Notes under the pieces: generated by a model | Seen by the model: the letters and a program-made list of their open reading frames with translations, nothing else | What the model was told of the DNA's origin: nothing | The model's database searches: none | Source: Lysobacter antibioticus | GTDB lineage: Bacteria > Pseudomonadota > Gammaproteobacteria > Xanthomonadales > Xanthomonadaceae | NCBI RefSeq assembly: GCF_001442535.1 | Contig: NZ_CP013141.1 | Span: forward strand, 5,426,017-5,449,751 | Reading direction: 5' to 3' | Length of the DNA: 23,735 bases | Position numbers and translations under genes: made by a program | In this document: positions 6,876-15,470 of the stretch, piece after piece | How the letters are laid out: each line of letters starts with the position of its first letter | How positions within the stretch are numbered: the first letter of the stretch is position 1

Positions 6876-8251
6876 ACAAATTCTTCGCGAGCCCGCTCCT
6901 GGCGAGCCCGGTTTTGGCAAGTCTGCTGGCCGCCGGCCTGCTGTTCGGCGGGAACGTCCGGGCCCAGGATCTGCAGCCGATCGACCGCATCGCGGCCGTG
7001 GTCGACGAGGACGTGATCCTCAAGACCGAACTCGACCGCGCGATCGCCAACATCATGAATCAGTACGCCGGCCGCAGCGACCAGCTGCCGCCGCGCGACG
7101 TGCTTGAGCGCCAGGTGCTCGAGCGCCTGATCCTGCTCAAGATCCAGGTCGCCCAGGCCCAGGGCACCGGCGTGCGGGTGACCGATCAGGAAATCGATCA
7201 GGCCATCGCCGGCATCGCCAACTCCAACAAGATCAGCGTCGACCAACTGCGCCAGCAGCTGGCCCGCGATGGCAGTTCCTACAACGATTTCCGCAGCTCG
7301 ATCCGCGACGAACTGCTGGTCCAGCGTCTGCGCCAGCGCTTCGCCCAGACCCGCATTTCGGTCAGCGACGCCGAGATCGACGCGGCCTTGGCCGCGCAGG
7401 CCAACACCGGCACCCAGTACCACCTGGCCCACATCCTGATCGCCCTGCCCGAAGGCGCCACGCCCGAGCAGATCGCGACCGCGCAGAAGAAGGTCGAGGG
7501 CGTTAAGACCCTGATCGACAAGGGCGAGATGGAATTCAACGCCGCCGCCGTGCGCTATTCCGACAGCCCCAACGCGCTGGAAGGCGGCGACCTGGGCTGG
7601 CGCAGCCTCGACGAAATCCCGGCCGCGTTCGGCGAGCTGATGCGCAAGATGAGCGCCGGCCAGGTCACCGACCCGATCCGCGGCCCGAGCGGCTTCCAGT
7701 TGCTCAAGCTGGTCGAAGTGCGCGACGCCTCGCAGTCCGGTCCCAAGCTGGTCACCCAGTTCCACGCTCGCCACATCCTGGTCCGTATCAGCGACACCGT
7801 CAGCGAAGCGCAGGCCAAGGCCAAGGCCGAGACCCTGCGCGCCCGCATCGCCGGCGGCGCCAAGTTCGAGGACGTGGTCAAGGAAAGCTCGGAAGACCTG
7901 ACCTCGCAGACCAAGGGCGGCGACCTGGGTTGGTTCACCCAGGACGAGTTCGGCCCCGAGTTCGGCGGCGCCGTCGCGGCGCTGGCCGACAACGAAATCT
8001 CGCAGCCGATCCACAGCCAGGCCGGTTACCACATCGTCCAGCGCATCGGCAGCCGTCAGAGCGATGTCGCCGACCAGAGCAAGCGCGCCCAGGTCCAGGA
8101 GACCATCGGCCGTCGCAAGCTCGAGGAAGAATGGAACCGCTACCTGCGCGAGAAGCGCGGCGAAGCCTTCGTCGACTTCCGCGTCGGCAAGGGTGCCGAA
8201 GAGACCACCGCGCCGGCGGAACCGGCCAAGCCGGCCGCGTCCGGCGGCTGA
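6872..8251 (+). CDS. surA: Periplasmic chaperone / peptidyl-prolyl isomerase SurA
   Basis: A 459-residue periplasmic protein that escorts unfolded outer-membrane proteins, LptD among them, to the BAM complex. A signal peptide ends near NVRA-QDLQ. The SurA N-domain begins with PIDRIAAVVDEDVIL. Two parvulin domains follow, starting near residue 182 (YHLAHILIALPEG) and near 293 (FHARHILVRISD). The C-terminal helix region is followed by an Ala/Pro-rich tail. It overlaps lptD by 4 bases and ends 1 base before the pdxA start, consistent with one mRNA. Confidence 0.96.
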   Translation: MNKFFASPLLASPVLASLLAAGLLFGGNVRAQDLQPIDRIAAVVDEDVILKTELDRAIANIMNQYAGRSDQLPPRDVLERQVLERLILLKIQVAQAQGTGVRVTDQEIDQAIAGIANSNKISVDQLRQQLARDGSSYNDFRSSIRDELLVQRLRQRFAQTRISVSDAEIDAALAAQANTGTQYHLAHILIALPEGATPEQIATAQKKVEGVKTLIDKGEMEFNAAAVRYSDSPNALEGGDLGWRSLDEIPAAFGELMRKMSAGQVTDPIRGPSGFQLLKLVEVRDASQSGPKLVTQFHARHILVRISDTVSEAQAKAKAETLRARIAGGAKFEDVVKESSEDLTSQTKGGDLGWFTQDEFGPEFGGAVAALADNEISQPIHSQAGYHIVQRIGSRQSDVADQSKRAQVQETIGRRKLEEEWNRYLREKRGEAFVDFRVGKGAEETTAPAEPAKPAASGG

Positions 8252-8252
8252 C

Positions 8253-9245
8253 GTGACCCTGCCCCGGCTCGCGCTGGTGCCGGGCGAGCCGGCCGGCGTC
8301 GGGCCGGAGCTCTGCCTGCGGCTGATCCAGCAGGCGCGCGACTACGACCTGGTCGCCTTCGCCGATGCGCGCAGCCTGCGCGCCGCCGCCGACGCGCTCG
8401 GCTTGCCCCTGACCCTGCTGCCGCCGGACCGCCCTTCGCGGGCTCCCGGCGAGCTGGCCCTGGTCGATCTCCCCAATGCGCTCGTCCCCGCCTTCGGCCA
8501 ACCCGAGCCGCGCAACGCCGCGGCGGTGATCGGCGCGCTGCGCGCCGGCGCCGAGGGCTGCCTGCGCGGCGAGTTCGACGGCCTGGTCACCGGCCCGGTG
8601 CACAAGGCGGTCATCAACGAGGGCGGCATCGCCTACAGCGGCACCACCGAGCTGCTCGCCGAACAAGCCGGCTGCGAGGTGGTGATGCTGCTGGCCAACG
8701 ACATCGTCCGGGTCGGCCTGGCCACCACCCACCTGCCGCTGCGCGCGGTCGCCGATGCGATCGAGCCGGTGGCGCTGACCCGCACCCTGCGCATCATCGA
8801 TGCGGCGCTGCGCCGGGACTTCGGCATCGCCGAGCCGGTGATCGCCGTGCTCGGCCTCAACCCGCATGCGGGCGAGGCCGGCCACATGGGGCGCGAGGAG
8901 ATCGAGGTCATCGAACCGGTCATGGCCGCGTTGCGCGCCCAGGGCCTGACCTTAGTCGGCCCGCTGCCGGCCGACACCGCCTTCCTGCCGGCCAAGCTGC
9001 GCGGTTTCGACGCGGTGCTGGCGATGTACCACGACCAGGGCCTGCCGGTGCTCAAGTACAGCGGCTTCGAGCGTGCCGTGAACATGACCCTGGGACTACC
9101 CTATCCGCGCGTCGCGGTCGATCATGGCACCGCGCTCGACCTCGCCGGCCGCGGCCTGGCCGATCCGTCCAGCCTGATCGCCGCCGCCGAAACCTGCGCG
9201 CGCATCGCGCGCACCCGCCGCAGCACGTCCGGAGGCACGCCATGA
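8253..9245 (+). CDS. pdxA: 4-hydroxythreonine-4-phosphate dehydrogenase PdxA
   Basis: A 330-residue NAD-dependent enzyme of pyridoxal 5'-phosphate synthesis. I chose the GTG at 8253, one base after the surA stop, because homology begins there (LALVPGEPAGVGPEL). Longer in-frame starts lie inside surA. The three metal-binding histidines are present: His160 (TTHLPL), His205 (NPHAGE) and His260 (MYHDQG). The substrate-contacting His of the usual GHTE motif is Thr131 here (SGTTELL), with a one-residue deletion shortly after. The adjoining Thr132 is kept. It ends in an ATGA overlap with rsmA. Confidence 0.94.
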   Translation: MTLPRLALVPGEPAGVGPELCLRLIQQARDYDLVAFADARSLRAAADALGLPLTLLPPDRPSRAPGELALVDLPNALVPAFGQPEPRNAAAVIGALRAGAEGCLRGEFDGLVTGPVHKAVINEGGIAYSGTTELLAEQAGCEVVMLLANDIVRVGLATTHLPLRAVADAIEPVALTRTLRIIDAALRRDFGIAEPVIAVLGLNPHAGEAGHMGREEIEVIEPVMAALRAQGLTLVGPLPADTAFLPAKLRGFDAVLAMYHDQGLPVLKYSGFERAVNMTLGLPYPRVAVDHGTALDLAGRGLADPSSLIAAAETCARIARTRRSTSGGTP

Positions 9246-10084
9246 CCGGCACGGCCAGATCGCACGCCAAGGGCTTCAAGCCCGAGGCCAAGAAACACTT
9301 GGGCCAGCACTTCCTGCACGACGGCGGCATCATCGCCATGATCGTGCAGGCGGTGGACCCCAAACCCGGCGACCACTTGGTCGAGATCGGCCCCGGCCAG
9401 GGTGCGATCACCTTCCCCTTGCTCGACCGCCACGGCGAGCTGACCGTGATCGAGTTCGACCGCGACCTGATCTTCCCGCTGACCGACGGCGCGCGCGCCC
9501 ACGGCACCCTGGAAGTGATCCACCGCGATGTGCTGACCGTGGATTTCACCGCGCTGGCCAATGAGGACAAGATCCGCCTGGTCGGCAACCTGCCTTACAA
9601 CCTGTCCTCGCCGATCCTGTTCCATGCCCTCGACCATGCCGCGGTGATCCGCGACATGCACTTCATGTTGCAGAAGGAAGTGGTCGACCGCATGGCCGCC
9701 GGCCCCGGCAGCAAGGTCTTCGGCCGTCTGAGCGTGATGCTGCAGGCCTACTGCCAAGTGATCGCCCTGTTCGACGTGCCCCCGGGCGCATTTCGTCCGC
9801 CGCCGAAGGTCGATTCGGCCGTGGTGCGGATGATTCCGCATGCGCCCGACAAGATCGGCATCGTCGACCACGCCCTGTTCGCGCGCGTGGTCCGAGACGC
9901 CTTCGGCCAGCGCCGCAAGACCCTGCGCAACGCGCTCTCGCAGGTCTGCGACGGCGCCGCGATCGAGGCCGCCGGGCTGCGCCCGGACGCGCGCGCCGAG
10001 CAGATCGAAGTCGCCGATTTCGTGCGCCTGGCCAATGCGCTCGCCGCCAGCGGCGCGGTCCTGGCCGAGCCCGGCAAGAGTTAG
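9242..10084 (+). CDS. rsmA: 16S rRNA dimethyladenosine transferase RsmA (KsgA)
   Basis: A 280-residue SAM-dependent enzyme that dimethylates two adjacent adenosines near the 3' end of 16S rRNA late in 30S assembly. Visible motifs are KKHLGQHFLHD (18-27), the SAM motif EIGPGQG (48-54), acidic EFDRDL (71-76), the catalytic NLPY (116-119), FMLQKEVVDRM, and PPGAFRPPPKVDSAVVRM. The length and order are normal. Its ATG overlaps the pdxA stop by four bases. The pdxA-rsmA-apaG-apaH order is conserved in gammaproteobacteria, but here a gap of about 280 bases precedes apaG. Confidence 0.96.
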   Translation: MTGTARSHAKGFKPEAKKHLGQHFLHDGGIIAMIVQAVDPKPGDHLVEIGPGQGAITFPLLDRHGELTVIEFDRDLIFPLTDGARAHGTLEVIHRDVLTVDFTALANEDKIRLVGNLPYNLSSPILFHALDHAAVIRDMHFMLQKEVVDRMAAGPGSKVFGRLSVMLQAYCQVIALFDVPPGAFRPPPKVDSAVVRMIPHAPDKIGIVDHALFARVVRDAFGQRRKTLRNALSQVCDGAAIEAAGLRPDARAEQIEVADFVRLANALAASGAVLAEPGKS

Positions 10085-10278
10085 CGCCTGCGCCGCGGGC
10101 CTGCGTCCGCGGTGCGTTCGTACCGGGCGGTCGTGGCCGCGACGGCATCGCCCACGCACGCGATGCGCCCGTCGCGCAGCTGCCGCGGCCGAGCGCCGAT
10201 GCAGGTTTTGTGCCGACTGCGGACCACGATCCGGCGGCGATTATCTCGGCTTTCGCGGCGTCCACGCGGGCCGCTCAC
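10081..10278 (-). CDS. Doubtful small ORF antisense in the rsmA-apaG gap
   Basis: A 65-residue frame starts with GTG and has a coding-like third-position GC bias in its second half. It encodes the symmetrical motif TCIGARPRQLRDGRIACVGD, with two cysteines 15 residues apart. No ribosome binding site is evident and I recognise no family. The N-terminal half is Arg-rich and unconvincing. It could be a gene remnant or chance in GC-rich DNA. Nothing else is identifiable in the 10085-10366 gap. Confidence 0.15.
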   Translation of the reverse strand: MSGPRGRRESRDNRRRIVVRSRHKTCIGARPRQLRDGRIACVGDAVAATTARYERTADAGPRRRR

Positions 10279-10366
10279 CGATTATCACGACCGACGGTTT
10301 CCGGCCGAATGTCGTTATTTTCACGACTCATTCCCGCTTCATGCCCGCTTTGCTTAAACTGCCGCC

Positions 10367-10750
10367 ATGGAACACCACCACGACTACGCTTTCGACATCG
10401 ATGTGGCGACCCGCTACCTGGACGACCAGTCCGAGCCGGAGCAGGACCGCTACGTCTTTGCCTACACCATCCATATCCGCAACGCCGGCAAGATTCCCGC
10501 GCGCCTGATGTCGCGCCACTGGGTCATCACCGACGCGAACGGCAAGGTGCAGGAAGTGCGCGGCGAAGGCGTGGTGGGCGAACAACCGTGGTTGCGTCCG
10601 GGCGACGACTACGAGTACACCTCGGGCGCCGTGCTGGAAACCAGCCTGGGAACGATGGAAGGCAGTTACGCGATGGTGGCCGACGACGGCACCCGCTTCG
10701 ACGCGCAGATTCCGCCGTTCACGCTCACCATCCCGCGCACCCTGCATTGA
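10367..10750 (+). CDS. apaG: ApaG domain protein
   Basis: A 127-residue single-domain protein of fibronectin-III-like fold, linked genetically to the Ap4A hydrolase ApaH; its biochemical role is unsettled. Motifs are RYVFAYTIHIRNAG (30-43), SRHWVITDANG, EVRGEGVVGEQPWLRPGDDY and SGAVLETSLGTMEGSY. The length matches family members. The N-terminal histidine-rich MEHHHDY is a local feature. It lies 13 bases upstream of apaH, and its transcription may start in the preceding gap. Confidence 0.95.
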   Translation: MEHHHDYAFDIDVATRYLDDQSEPEQDRYVFAYTIHIRNAGKIPARLMSRHWVITDANGKVQEVRGEGVVGEQPWLRPGDDYEYTSGAVLETSLGTMEGSYAMVADDGTRFDAQIPPFTLTIPRTLH

Positions 10751-10763
10751 GCGCGGACCACGT

Positions 10764-11639
10764 ATGAGCGTTTGGGCAATAGGCGACCTCCAGGGCTGTT
10801 ACGACGCGACCCAGCGCTTGCTGGAACGGATCGCCTTCGATCCGGCGCGCGACACGCTGTGGTTCTGCGGCGATCTGGTCAACCGCGGCGGGCAGTCGCT
10901 GGAGACCCTGCGTCTGGTGCATTCGCTGCGCCAGAACAGCATCGTCGTACTCGGTAACCACGATCTGTCGCTGCTCGCCATCGGCGAGCGCACCGAGGAG
11001 GAGCAGCGCAAGGTCAACCCCGACCTGCAGCGCATCGTCCTGGCCGAGGACCGCAACGAACTGCTCGGCTGGCTGCGCATGCAGAAGCTGGTCCAGGTCG
11101 ACCGCAAGCTCGGCTGGATGATGGTGCACGCCGGCCTGGCGCCGAAGTGGACCACGACCATGGCCGAGCGCCATGCGCGCGAGGTCGAAGAGCGCCTGCA
11201 CGGCGATCAGTACCGGCGCCTGCTCAAGAACATGTACGGCGACCGCCCGGCCTGGAATCCCAAGCTGGCCGGCATCGACCGCCATCGCGCGATCATCAAC
11301 ATCTTCACCCGCCTGCGTTATTGCACGCCGCGCGGCCGCATCGCCTTCGAGGACAAGGGCAGCCCGGGCACCCAGCCGGTCGGTCTCTACCCCTGGTACG
11401 AAGTGCCGGGCCGCGCCGAGCGCGACCTCAAGATCGTCTGCGGACATTGGTCGACCCTCGGCCTTTTCATCGGCCATGGCGTGCACGCGATCGACACCGG
11501 CGCGGTCTGGGGCGGCAAGCTCACCGCGCTGCAGCTCGACACCGACGAGTTGCGACTGGTGCAGGTGCCCGGGCGCGACGTGCCGGCCAATCCGCCGCGC
11601 CCGCGTCCGCCGCGTCCGCCACAAGGGCAGCAGAAGTAA
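10764..11639 (+). CDS. apaH: Symmetrical bis(5'-nucleosyl)-tetraphosphatase ApaH
   Basis: A 291-residue metallophosphatase that splits Ap4A into two ADP; it can also remove Np4 caps from RNA 5' ends in related bacteria. The metallophosphatase signature is complete: GDLQG (7-11), GDLVNRG (36-42), GNHD (64-67), MVHAGLAPKW, and GHWSTLGL with GAVWGGKL near the end. The C-terminal tail after residue about 270 is Pro/Arg-rich and ends PRPPQGQQK, slightly longer than usual. It is followed 4 bases later by the DUF1287 lipoprotein gene. Confidence 0.96.
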   Translation: MSVWAIGDLQGCYDATQRLLERIAFDPARDTLWFCGDLVNRGGQSLETLRLVHSLRQNSIVVLGNHDLSLLAIGERTEEEQRKVNPDLQRIVLAEDRNELLGWLRMQKLVQVDRKLGWMMVHAGLAPKWTTTMAERHAREVEERLHGDQYRRLLKNMYGDRPAWNPKLAGIDRHRAIINIFTRLRYCTPRGRIAFEDKGSPGTQPVGLYPWYEVPGRAERDLKIVCGHWSTLGLFIGHGVHAIDTGAVWGGKLTALQLDTDELRLVQVPGRDVPANPPRPRPPRPPQGQQK

Positions 11640-11643
11640 GCCG

Positions 11644-12333
11644 ATGCGCCAGGGACGGTGGCGGCCACTGCTGAAGATCGCGGCCCTCGCCGTCGTCGCG
11701 GCCTGCGCCGCCTGTTCGCGCGCGCCGCAGCAACCTGCTTCATCGGGCGCGTCCCCTGCCGCGCAACCGGCGGCCTCATCGCGCGATGTCGCGGCGTCGC
11801 CGCCCTTAGTCGCCGCCGCGCGTACGCAGATCGGCGCGACCCGCCTCTACGACCCGGCCTATGTGCGTTTGTCTTACCCGGGCGGCGACGTCGCCGCCGA
11901 TCGCGGGGTCTGCACCGACGTGGTGATCCGCGCCCTGCGCACGCAGGGTCTCGATCTGCAGCAAGCCGTGCACGAAGACATGCGCGCGAACTTCGCCGCC
12001 TATCCCTCGAACTGGCGCGCGAGCGCCACCGACCGCAACATCGATCATCGCCGCGTGCCGAACCTGCGCCGCTGGTTCGAGCGCCAGGCCTGGTCGCTGC
12101 CGGTCAGCGACCGCGCCGCCGACTATCGCCCCGGCGATCTGGTCACCTGGGACCTGGGCCGCGGCGTGCCGCACATCGGCATCGTCTCCGACCGCAAATC
12201 CTATCGGGGCCGGCCGCTGATCCTGCACAACATCGCCCGCGGCACCCAGGAAGACGACCTGCTGTTCGACTACACCATCACCGGCCACTACCGGCCGAAG
12301 CTGGATCGCGGCACCGCGAACGTGGCGCGCTGA
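11644..12333 (+). CDS. DUF1287 domain lipoprotein
   Basis: A 229-residue exported protein. The N-terminus has a signal sequence with a lipobox, VAAC (18-21; Cys24 is a second candidate), followed by an Ala/Pro/Ser linker to about residue 50. The DUF1287 domain then shows AARTQIGATRLYDPAY, RGVCTDVVIRALR, a DRNIDHRRVPNL stretch, GDLVTWDLG and PHIGIVSD. A cysteine, histidines and this order suggest an NlpC/P60-like papain-type fold, so a cell-wall or peptide hydrolase is possible but unproven. I chose the ATG at 11644 because it gives the signal peptide; the longer frame is inside apaH. It ends the apa cluster and is convergent with folA. Confidence 0.85.
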   Translation: MRQGRWRPLLKIAALAVVAACAACSRAPQQPASSGASPAAQPAASSRDVAASPPLVAAARTQIGATRLYDPAYVRLSYPGGDVAADRGVCTDVVIRALRTQGLDLQQAVHEDMRANFAAYPSNWRASATDRNIDHRRVPNLRRWFERQAWSLPVSDRAADYRPGDLVTWDLGRGVPHIGIVSDRKSYRGRPLILHNIARGTQEDDLLFDYTITGHYRPKLDRGTANVAR

Positions 12334-12338
12334 TGGCC

Positions 12339-12363
12339 GTCATCCCCGCGAAAGCGGGGATCC
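12339..12363. repeat. Dispersed palindrome at convergent gene ends
   Basis: TCCCCGC GAAA GCGGGGA is a perfect 7-bp stem with a GAAA tetraloop, preceded by GTCA and followed by TCC. The motif is of a kind widely dispersed in proteobacterial genomes. It lies 6 bases past the DUF1287 stop, between two convergent genes. There is no T-run, so it is at best a weak terminator or an mRNA 3'-end stabiliser. Confidence 0.6.
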
Positions 12364-12478
12364 ACCGGACTTATCCCTACAGAACCCGCACGACGCCCCC
12401 CTAAGTTTCAGCGCCGGGCCGAAAGCTTGTTCTCGCACGGACTCATCCCGGCAGAGCCCTCATGCAGGACTCAGCGAC

Positions 12479-12985
12479 TCAATCCATCCCCAGCCGCAGG
12501 TAATCGAGGAACTCGAACGCGAACTCGTTGCGCTCGTCGGCCGCATGCGCTTCGCGCGCGACCACACGCCACTCGGCGGCGTCGAAGCGCGGGAAAAAGG
12601 CATCGGCGCCTTCGACTTCGGTATCGACCCGGGTCAGGTGCAGGCGCACCGCGGCGCCCAAACACAGCGCATAGACCTCGCCGCCGCCGATCACGCACAG
12701 CTCCTCGGCGCCATCGCCCTGCGCCAGTTCCAGCGCTTGCTCGACCGAGCCCACCGCTTCCATGCCGGCGAACGGCACCTCGCCCGAGCGGGTCAGCACC
12801 AGGTTGCGCCGGCCCGGCAAGGCACGTCCGAGCGACTGCGCGGTCTTGCGCCCCATCAGCAGCGGCTTGCCGAGGGTCAGCGCCTTGAAACGCTTGAGGT
12901 CGTCGGACAGACGCCATGGCAAGGCGTTGTCGCGGCCGATGGCATGCTTGCGGTCGAGGGCGGCGATCAACACCAACTGGGTCAT
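12479..12985 (-). CDS. folA: Dihydrofolate reductase
   Basis: A 168-residue enzyme that regenerates tetrahydrofolate from dihydrofolate with NADPH, the partner reaction to ThyA. Motifs: LVLIAALDRKHAIGRDNALPW (residues 4-24), the catalytic aspartate Asp29 in SDDLKRFK, LLMGRKTAQSLGRALPGRRN, CVIGGGEVYAL, and the C-terminal strand FEFLDYL. I place the start at the ATG at 12985, since the longer frame adds an Arg-rich, unconserved leader. The Shine-Dalgarno site is weak (GGAG). A perfect hairpin (13011-13028) lies in the leader. Confidence 0.95.
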   Translation of the reverse strand: MTQLVLIAALDRKHAIGRDNALPWRLSDDLKRFKALTLGKPLLMGRKTAQSLGRALPGRRNLVLTRSGEVPFAGMEAVGSVEQALELAQGDGAEELCVIGGGEVYALCLGAAVRLHLTRVDTEVEGADAFFPRFDAAEWRVVAREAHAADERNEFAFEFLDYLRLGMD

Positions 12986-13010
12986 GCGGTTCGGCTCCGG
13001 TAACGGCACG

Positions 13011-13028
13011 GCCACGCCTCGGCGTGGC
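13011..13028. repeat. Perfect palindrome in folA leader
   Basis: GCCACGCC TC GGCGTGGC is an 8-bp perfect stem with a 2-base spacer, 26-43 bases upstream of the folA start. There is no T-run on the minus strand, so it does not look like a terminator. It could be an operator half-site pair or an mRNA hairpin. Confidence 0.5.
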
Positions 13029-13078
13029 ATTTCATGAGAAGCGCGCGACCCACCCGCGGGCGATCGCGCGCAGGCAGT

Positions 13079-13681
13079 TCACGACTGCGAGCGCAGCAAA
13101 TCCGACAAGCGACCGCGCTGGCCGAAGTCGAATTGCCCGCCATATTCGATGTCGTCGAGTTTCCATTGCCCGTCCTCGCGCAGCAGCAGCGCTCGGTCGG
13201 TCCAGCGGCTTTCCTCGGACATCGGTTCTTTGAGGCTCAATTCGACCTCGAAGCTTTCTCGATCCGGCCCCGACACCGTGCGCTTGCCGATCCGGTAGCC
13301 GGTCGGGCCTTCGTACACGGTCGAGAACAGATCGCCATCGACGAACGGCGGCTTCTCATCCGGATGCGCGGCGATCGCCGCATCGCGTTTGCGCGCAGCG
13401 TCTGCTATCAGCGCCAGCAGACGCTTGGACAGCAATGGGCGGTAGCGCTGCATCGTCTCCCCTTCGGGCAAGCCGCCGCTGCGGACATCGATATGAACAC
13501 GATAGAACGCGTCGGCCACGGCTGCCGCGCCGTCGCTGCGGGCGGTATCGCCGGCCGCTGCCGGCGCGACGGTCGTGGCAGCCTGCCGCTGTCCGGCGCG
13601 CTCGCCGGTCGAGCCGCATGCGGTCGCAGCGAGCGCAGCCCACAGAGCCAAACACCAGCCCGCAATGGAAGGTCGCAGCAT
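13079..13681 (-). CDS. Putative lipoprotein, DUF3828-like
   Basis: A 200-residue exported protein. A hydrophobic leader ends ALAATAC-GSTG, a fair lipobox with the cysteine at residue 22. After an Ala/Thr linker the domain begins VADAFYRVHIDV, continues with SKRLLALIADAARKRDA, and has PFVDGDLFSTVYEGPTGYRIG, typical of DUF3828-like proteins (NTF2-like shape presumed). The C-terminus has DGQWKLDDIEYGG. I chose the ATG at 13681 for its AGGAG site and leader; an upstream in-frame start is less likely. The function is unknown. It lies between thyA and folA on the same strand. Confidence 0.8.
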   Translation of the reverse strand: MLRPSIAGWCLALWAALAATACGSTGERAGQRQAATTVAPAAAGDTARSDGAAAVADAFYRVHIDVRSGGLPEGETMQRYRPLLSKRLLALIADAARKRDAAIAAHPDEKPPFVDGDLFSTVYEGPTGYRIGKRTVSGPDRESFEVELSLKEPMSEESRWTDRALLLREDGQWKLDDIEYGGQFDFGQRGRLSDLLRSQS

Positions 13682-13777
13682 GATCTCTCCTACGGCGCCA
13701 TCGGCGGCGCCGGAAGCGATCAGGCTAATCCGGCGCACGTTCAAACCGCGTCTAGCACAGTCGTGCGAGCCGCTCGC

Positions 13778-14572
13778 TCAGACCGCGACCGGCGCCTTGA
13801 TCGCCGGCAGCGGGTCGTAGCCTTCGATGGCGATGTCGTCGTAGCTGAAGCCGAAGACGTCCTTGATTTCGGGATTGAGCTTCAACTTCGGCAATGCGCG
13901 CGGCGTGCGCGAGAGCTGTTCGCGCGCCTGATCGTAATGATTCGAGTACAGGTGCGCGTCGCCGAGGGTGTGGACGAAATCGCCGACGCCCAGGCCGCAG
14001 ACCTGCGCGACCATGTGGGTCAGCAGCGCGTAGCTGGCGATGTTGAACGGCACGCCGAGAAAAATGTCGCCGCTGCGCTGGTACAGCTGGCAGCTGAGCT
14101 TGCCGTCGGCGACGTAGAACTGGAACAGCGCGTGGCAGGGCATCAAGGCCATCTGCGGCAGGTCGGCGACGTTCCAGGCGCTGACGATCAAACGGCGCGA
14201 ATCGGGATTGCGCTTGATCTCGTCGACGACCCAACGGATCTGGTCGATCTCGACGCCTTCCGCGCCGGCCCAACGCCGCCATTGCTTGCCGTAGACCGGA
14301 CCGAGTTCGCCCTCGGCATCGGCCCACTCGTCCCAGATGCTGACCTTGTGCTCCTTCAGGTAGGCGGTGTTGGTCTCGCCCTTGAGGAACCACAGCAGCT
14401 CATGGACGATCGAGCGCAGGTGCAGTTTCTTGGTGGTGACCAGCGGAAAGCCGGCGTTCAAATCGAAACGCAGTTGCCAGCCGAACACGCTGCGCGTGCC
14501 GGTACCGGTGCGGTCGGATTTCTCGGTGCCGTGTTCCAGCACGTGGCGAAGCAAGTCGAGATATTGCTGCAT
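13778..14572 (-). CDS. thyA: Thymidylate synthase
   Basis: A 264-residue enzyme that makes dTMP from dUMP with methylenetetrahydrofolate. The length and numbering match E. coli ThyA, with catalytic Cys146 in [11 protein letters not shown]. Other signatures are [14 protein letters not shown] (18-31), [50 protein letters not shown] and [10 protein letters not shown]. It starts 4 bases after the lgt stop, so the two are co-transcribed. The downstream folA recycles the dihydrofolate it produces. Confidence 0.97.
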   Translation of the reverse strand: MQQYLDLLRHVLEHGTEKSDRTGTGTRSVFGWQLRFDLNAGFPLVTTKKLHLRSIVHELLWFLKGETNTAYLKEHKVSIWDEWADAEGELGPVYGKQWRRWAGAEGVEIDQIRWVVDEIKRNPDSRRLIVSAWNVADLPQMALMPCHALFQFYVADGKLSCQLYQRSGDIFLGVPFNIASYALLTHMVAQVCGLGVGDFVHTLGDAHLYSNHYDQAREQLSRTPRALPKLKLNPEIKDVFGFSYDDIAIEGYDPLPAIKAPVAV

Positions 14573-14576
14573 GGTC

Positions 14577-15470
14577 TCAGCCCTTCGCCGGTTCGGCCGC
14601 GAGCGGCTGCGGTTGCAGGGTCGGCGAGCGCGTCGACAGCCACAGCCAGAACAGGCCGAGCAGGATCAGCGGCACGCTCAACACCTGGCCCATGGTCAGC
14701 CAGCCGAACGCGAGGTAGCCGTGATCGCCGATCTGCGCATCGGGCACGCGCACGAACTCGACGAGGAAGCGGAAGCAGCCGTACAGCAGCGCGAACAGGC
14801 CGGACACCGCATAGCGCGGACGCGGCTTGCTCGAGAACCACCACAGCGCGACGAACATCACCAGGCCTTCGAGCAGCGCTTGATAGAGCTGCGAAGGATG
14901 ACGGGCGAAACGGTCGAGACCGCCGCCGGCGAATTGGGTCTGCAACTGCTCGGCGGTCCAGCCGGCGAACTCCGGCGCGCGCGGGAAGATCACGCCCCAG
15001 CCGGCATCGGTGGTCTTGCCCCACAACTCGCCGCCGATGTAGTTGCCGAGGCGGCCGAAACCCAGGCCCGGCGGCACCAGCGGGGCGACGAAATCCATCA
15101 CGTCGAAGAAATTCGTGCGTTGGCGGTGCGACCACCACAACGCCGCAGCCATCACCCCGAGCAAGCCGCCGTGAAAGCTCATGCCGCCTTCCCAGATGCG
15201 GAACAGCATCAAGGGGTCCTTGAGCAGTTCGGCGAAGTTGTAGAAGACCACGTAGCCGATGCGGCCGCCGAGGACCACGCCGAGCATGGCGTAGAACAGC
15301 AGATCGCCGTAGGCCTGCTCGCCGACGCCGGGCAGGCGCCCGGCCCGGATCCGGCGCCGTCCCAGCCACCAGGCGGTGACGAAACCGAGCAGATACATGA
15401 TCCCGTACCAATGGACTTGCAGCGGGCCGAGAGAGATCGCGATCGGGTCGATCTGGTGCAGGATGGTCAT
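14577..15470 (-). CDS. lgt: Prolipoprotein diacylglyceryl transferase
   Basis: A 297-residue inner-membrane enzyme that attaches diacylglycerol from phosphatidylglycerol to the lipobox cysteine of prolipoproteins, such as the lipoproteins encoded in this window. Seven membrane segments are expected. Motifs are [15 protein letters not shown] [35 protein letters not shown], the signature [14 protein letters not shown] and [14 protein letters not shown] chose the ATG at 15470 ([16 protein letters not shown]), where homology starts; the longer frame adds a polar leader. The lgt-thyA pair is conserved in proteobacteria. Confidence 0.96.
   Translation of the reverse strand: MTILHQIDPIAISLGPLQVHWYGIMYLLGFVTAWWLGRRRIRAGRLPGVGEQAYGDLLFYAMLGVVLGGRIGYVVFYNFAELLKDPLMLFRIWEGGMSFHGGLLGVMAAALWWSHRQRTNFFDVMDFVAPLVPPGLGFGRLGNYIGGELWGKTTDAGWGVIFPRAPEFAGWTAEQLQTQFAGGGLDRFARHPSQLYQALLEGLVMFVALWWFSSKPRPRYAVSGLFALLYGCFRFLVEFVRVPDAQIGDHGYLAFGWLTMGQVLSVPLILLGLFWLWLSTRSPTLQPQPLAAEPAKG

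Noticed and set aside
12334..12404. Intrinsic terminator at the DUF1287/folA junction
   Set aside because: The palindrome lacks a T-run on either strand, so I list it as a dispersed repeat.
13034..15223. Very long + strand frame opposite the DUF3828 gene, thyA and lgt
   Set aside because: It spans three well-supported minus-strand genes and their gaps. The composition is that of an antisense frame.
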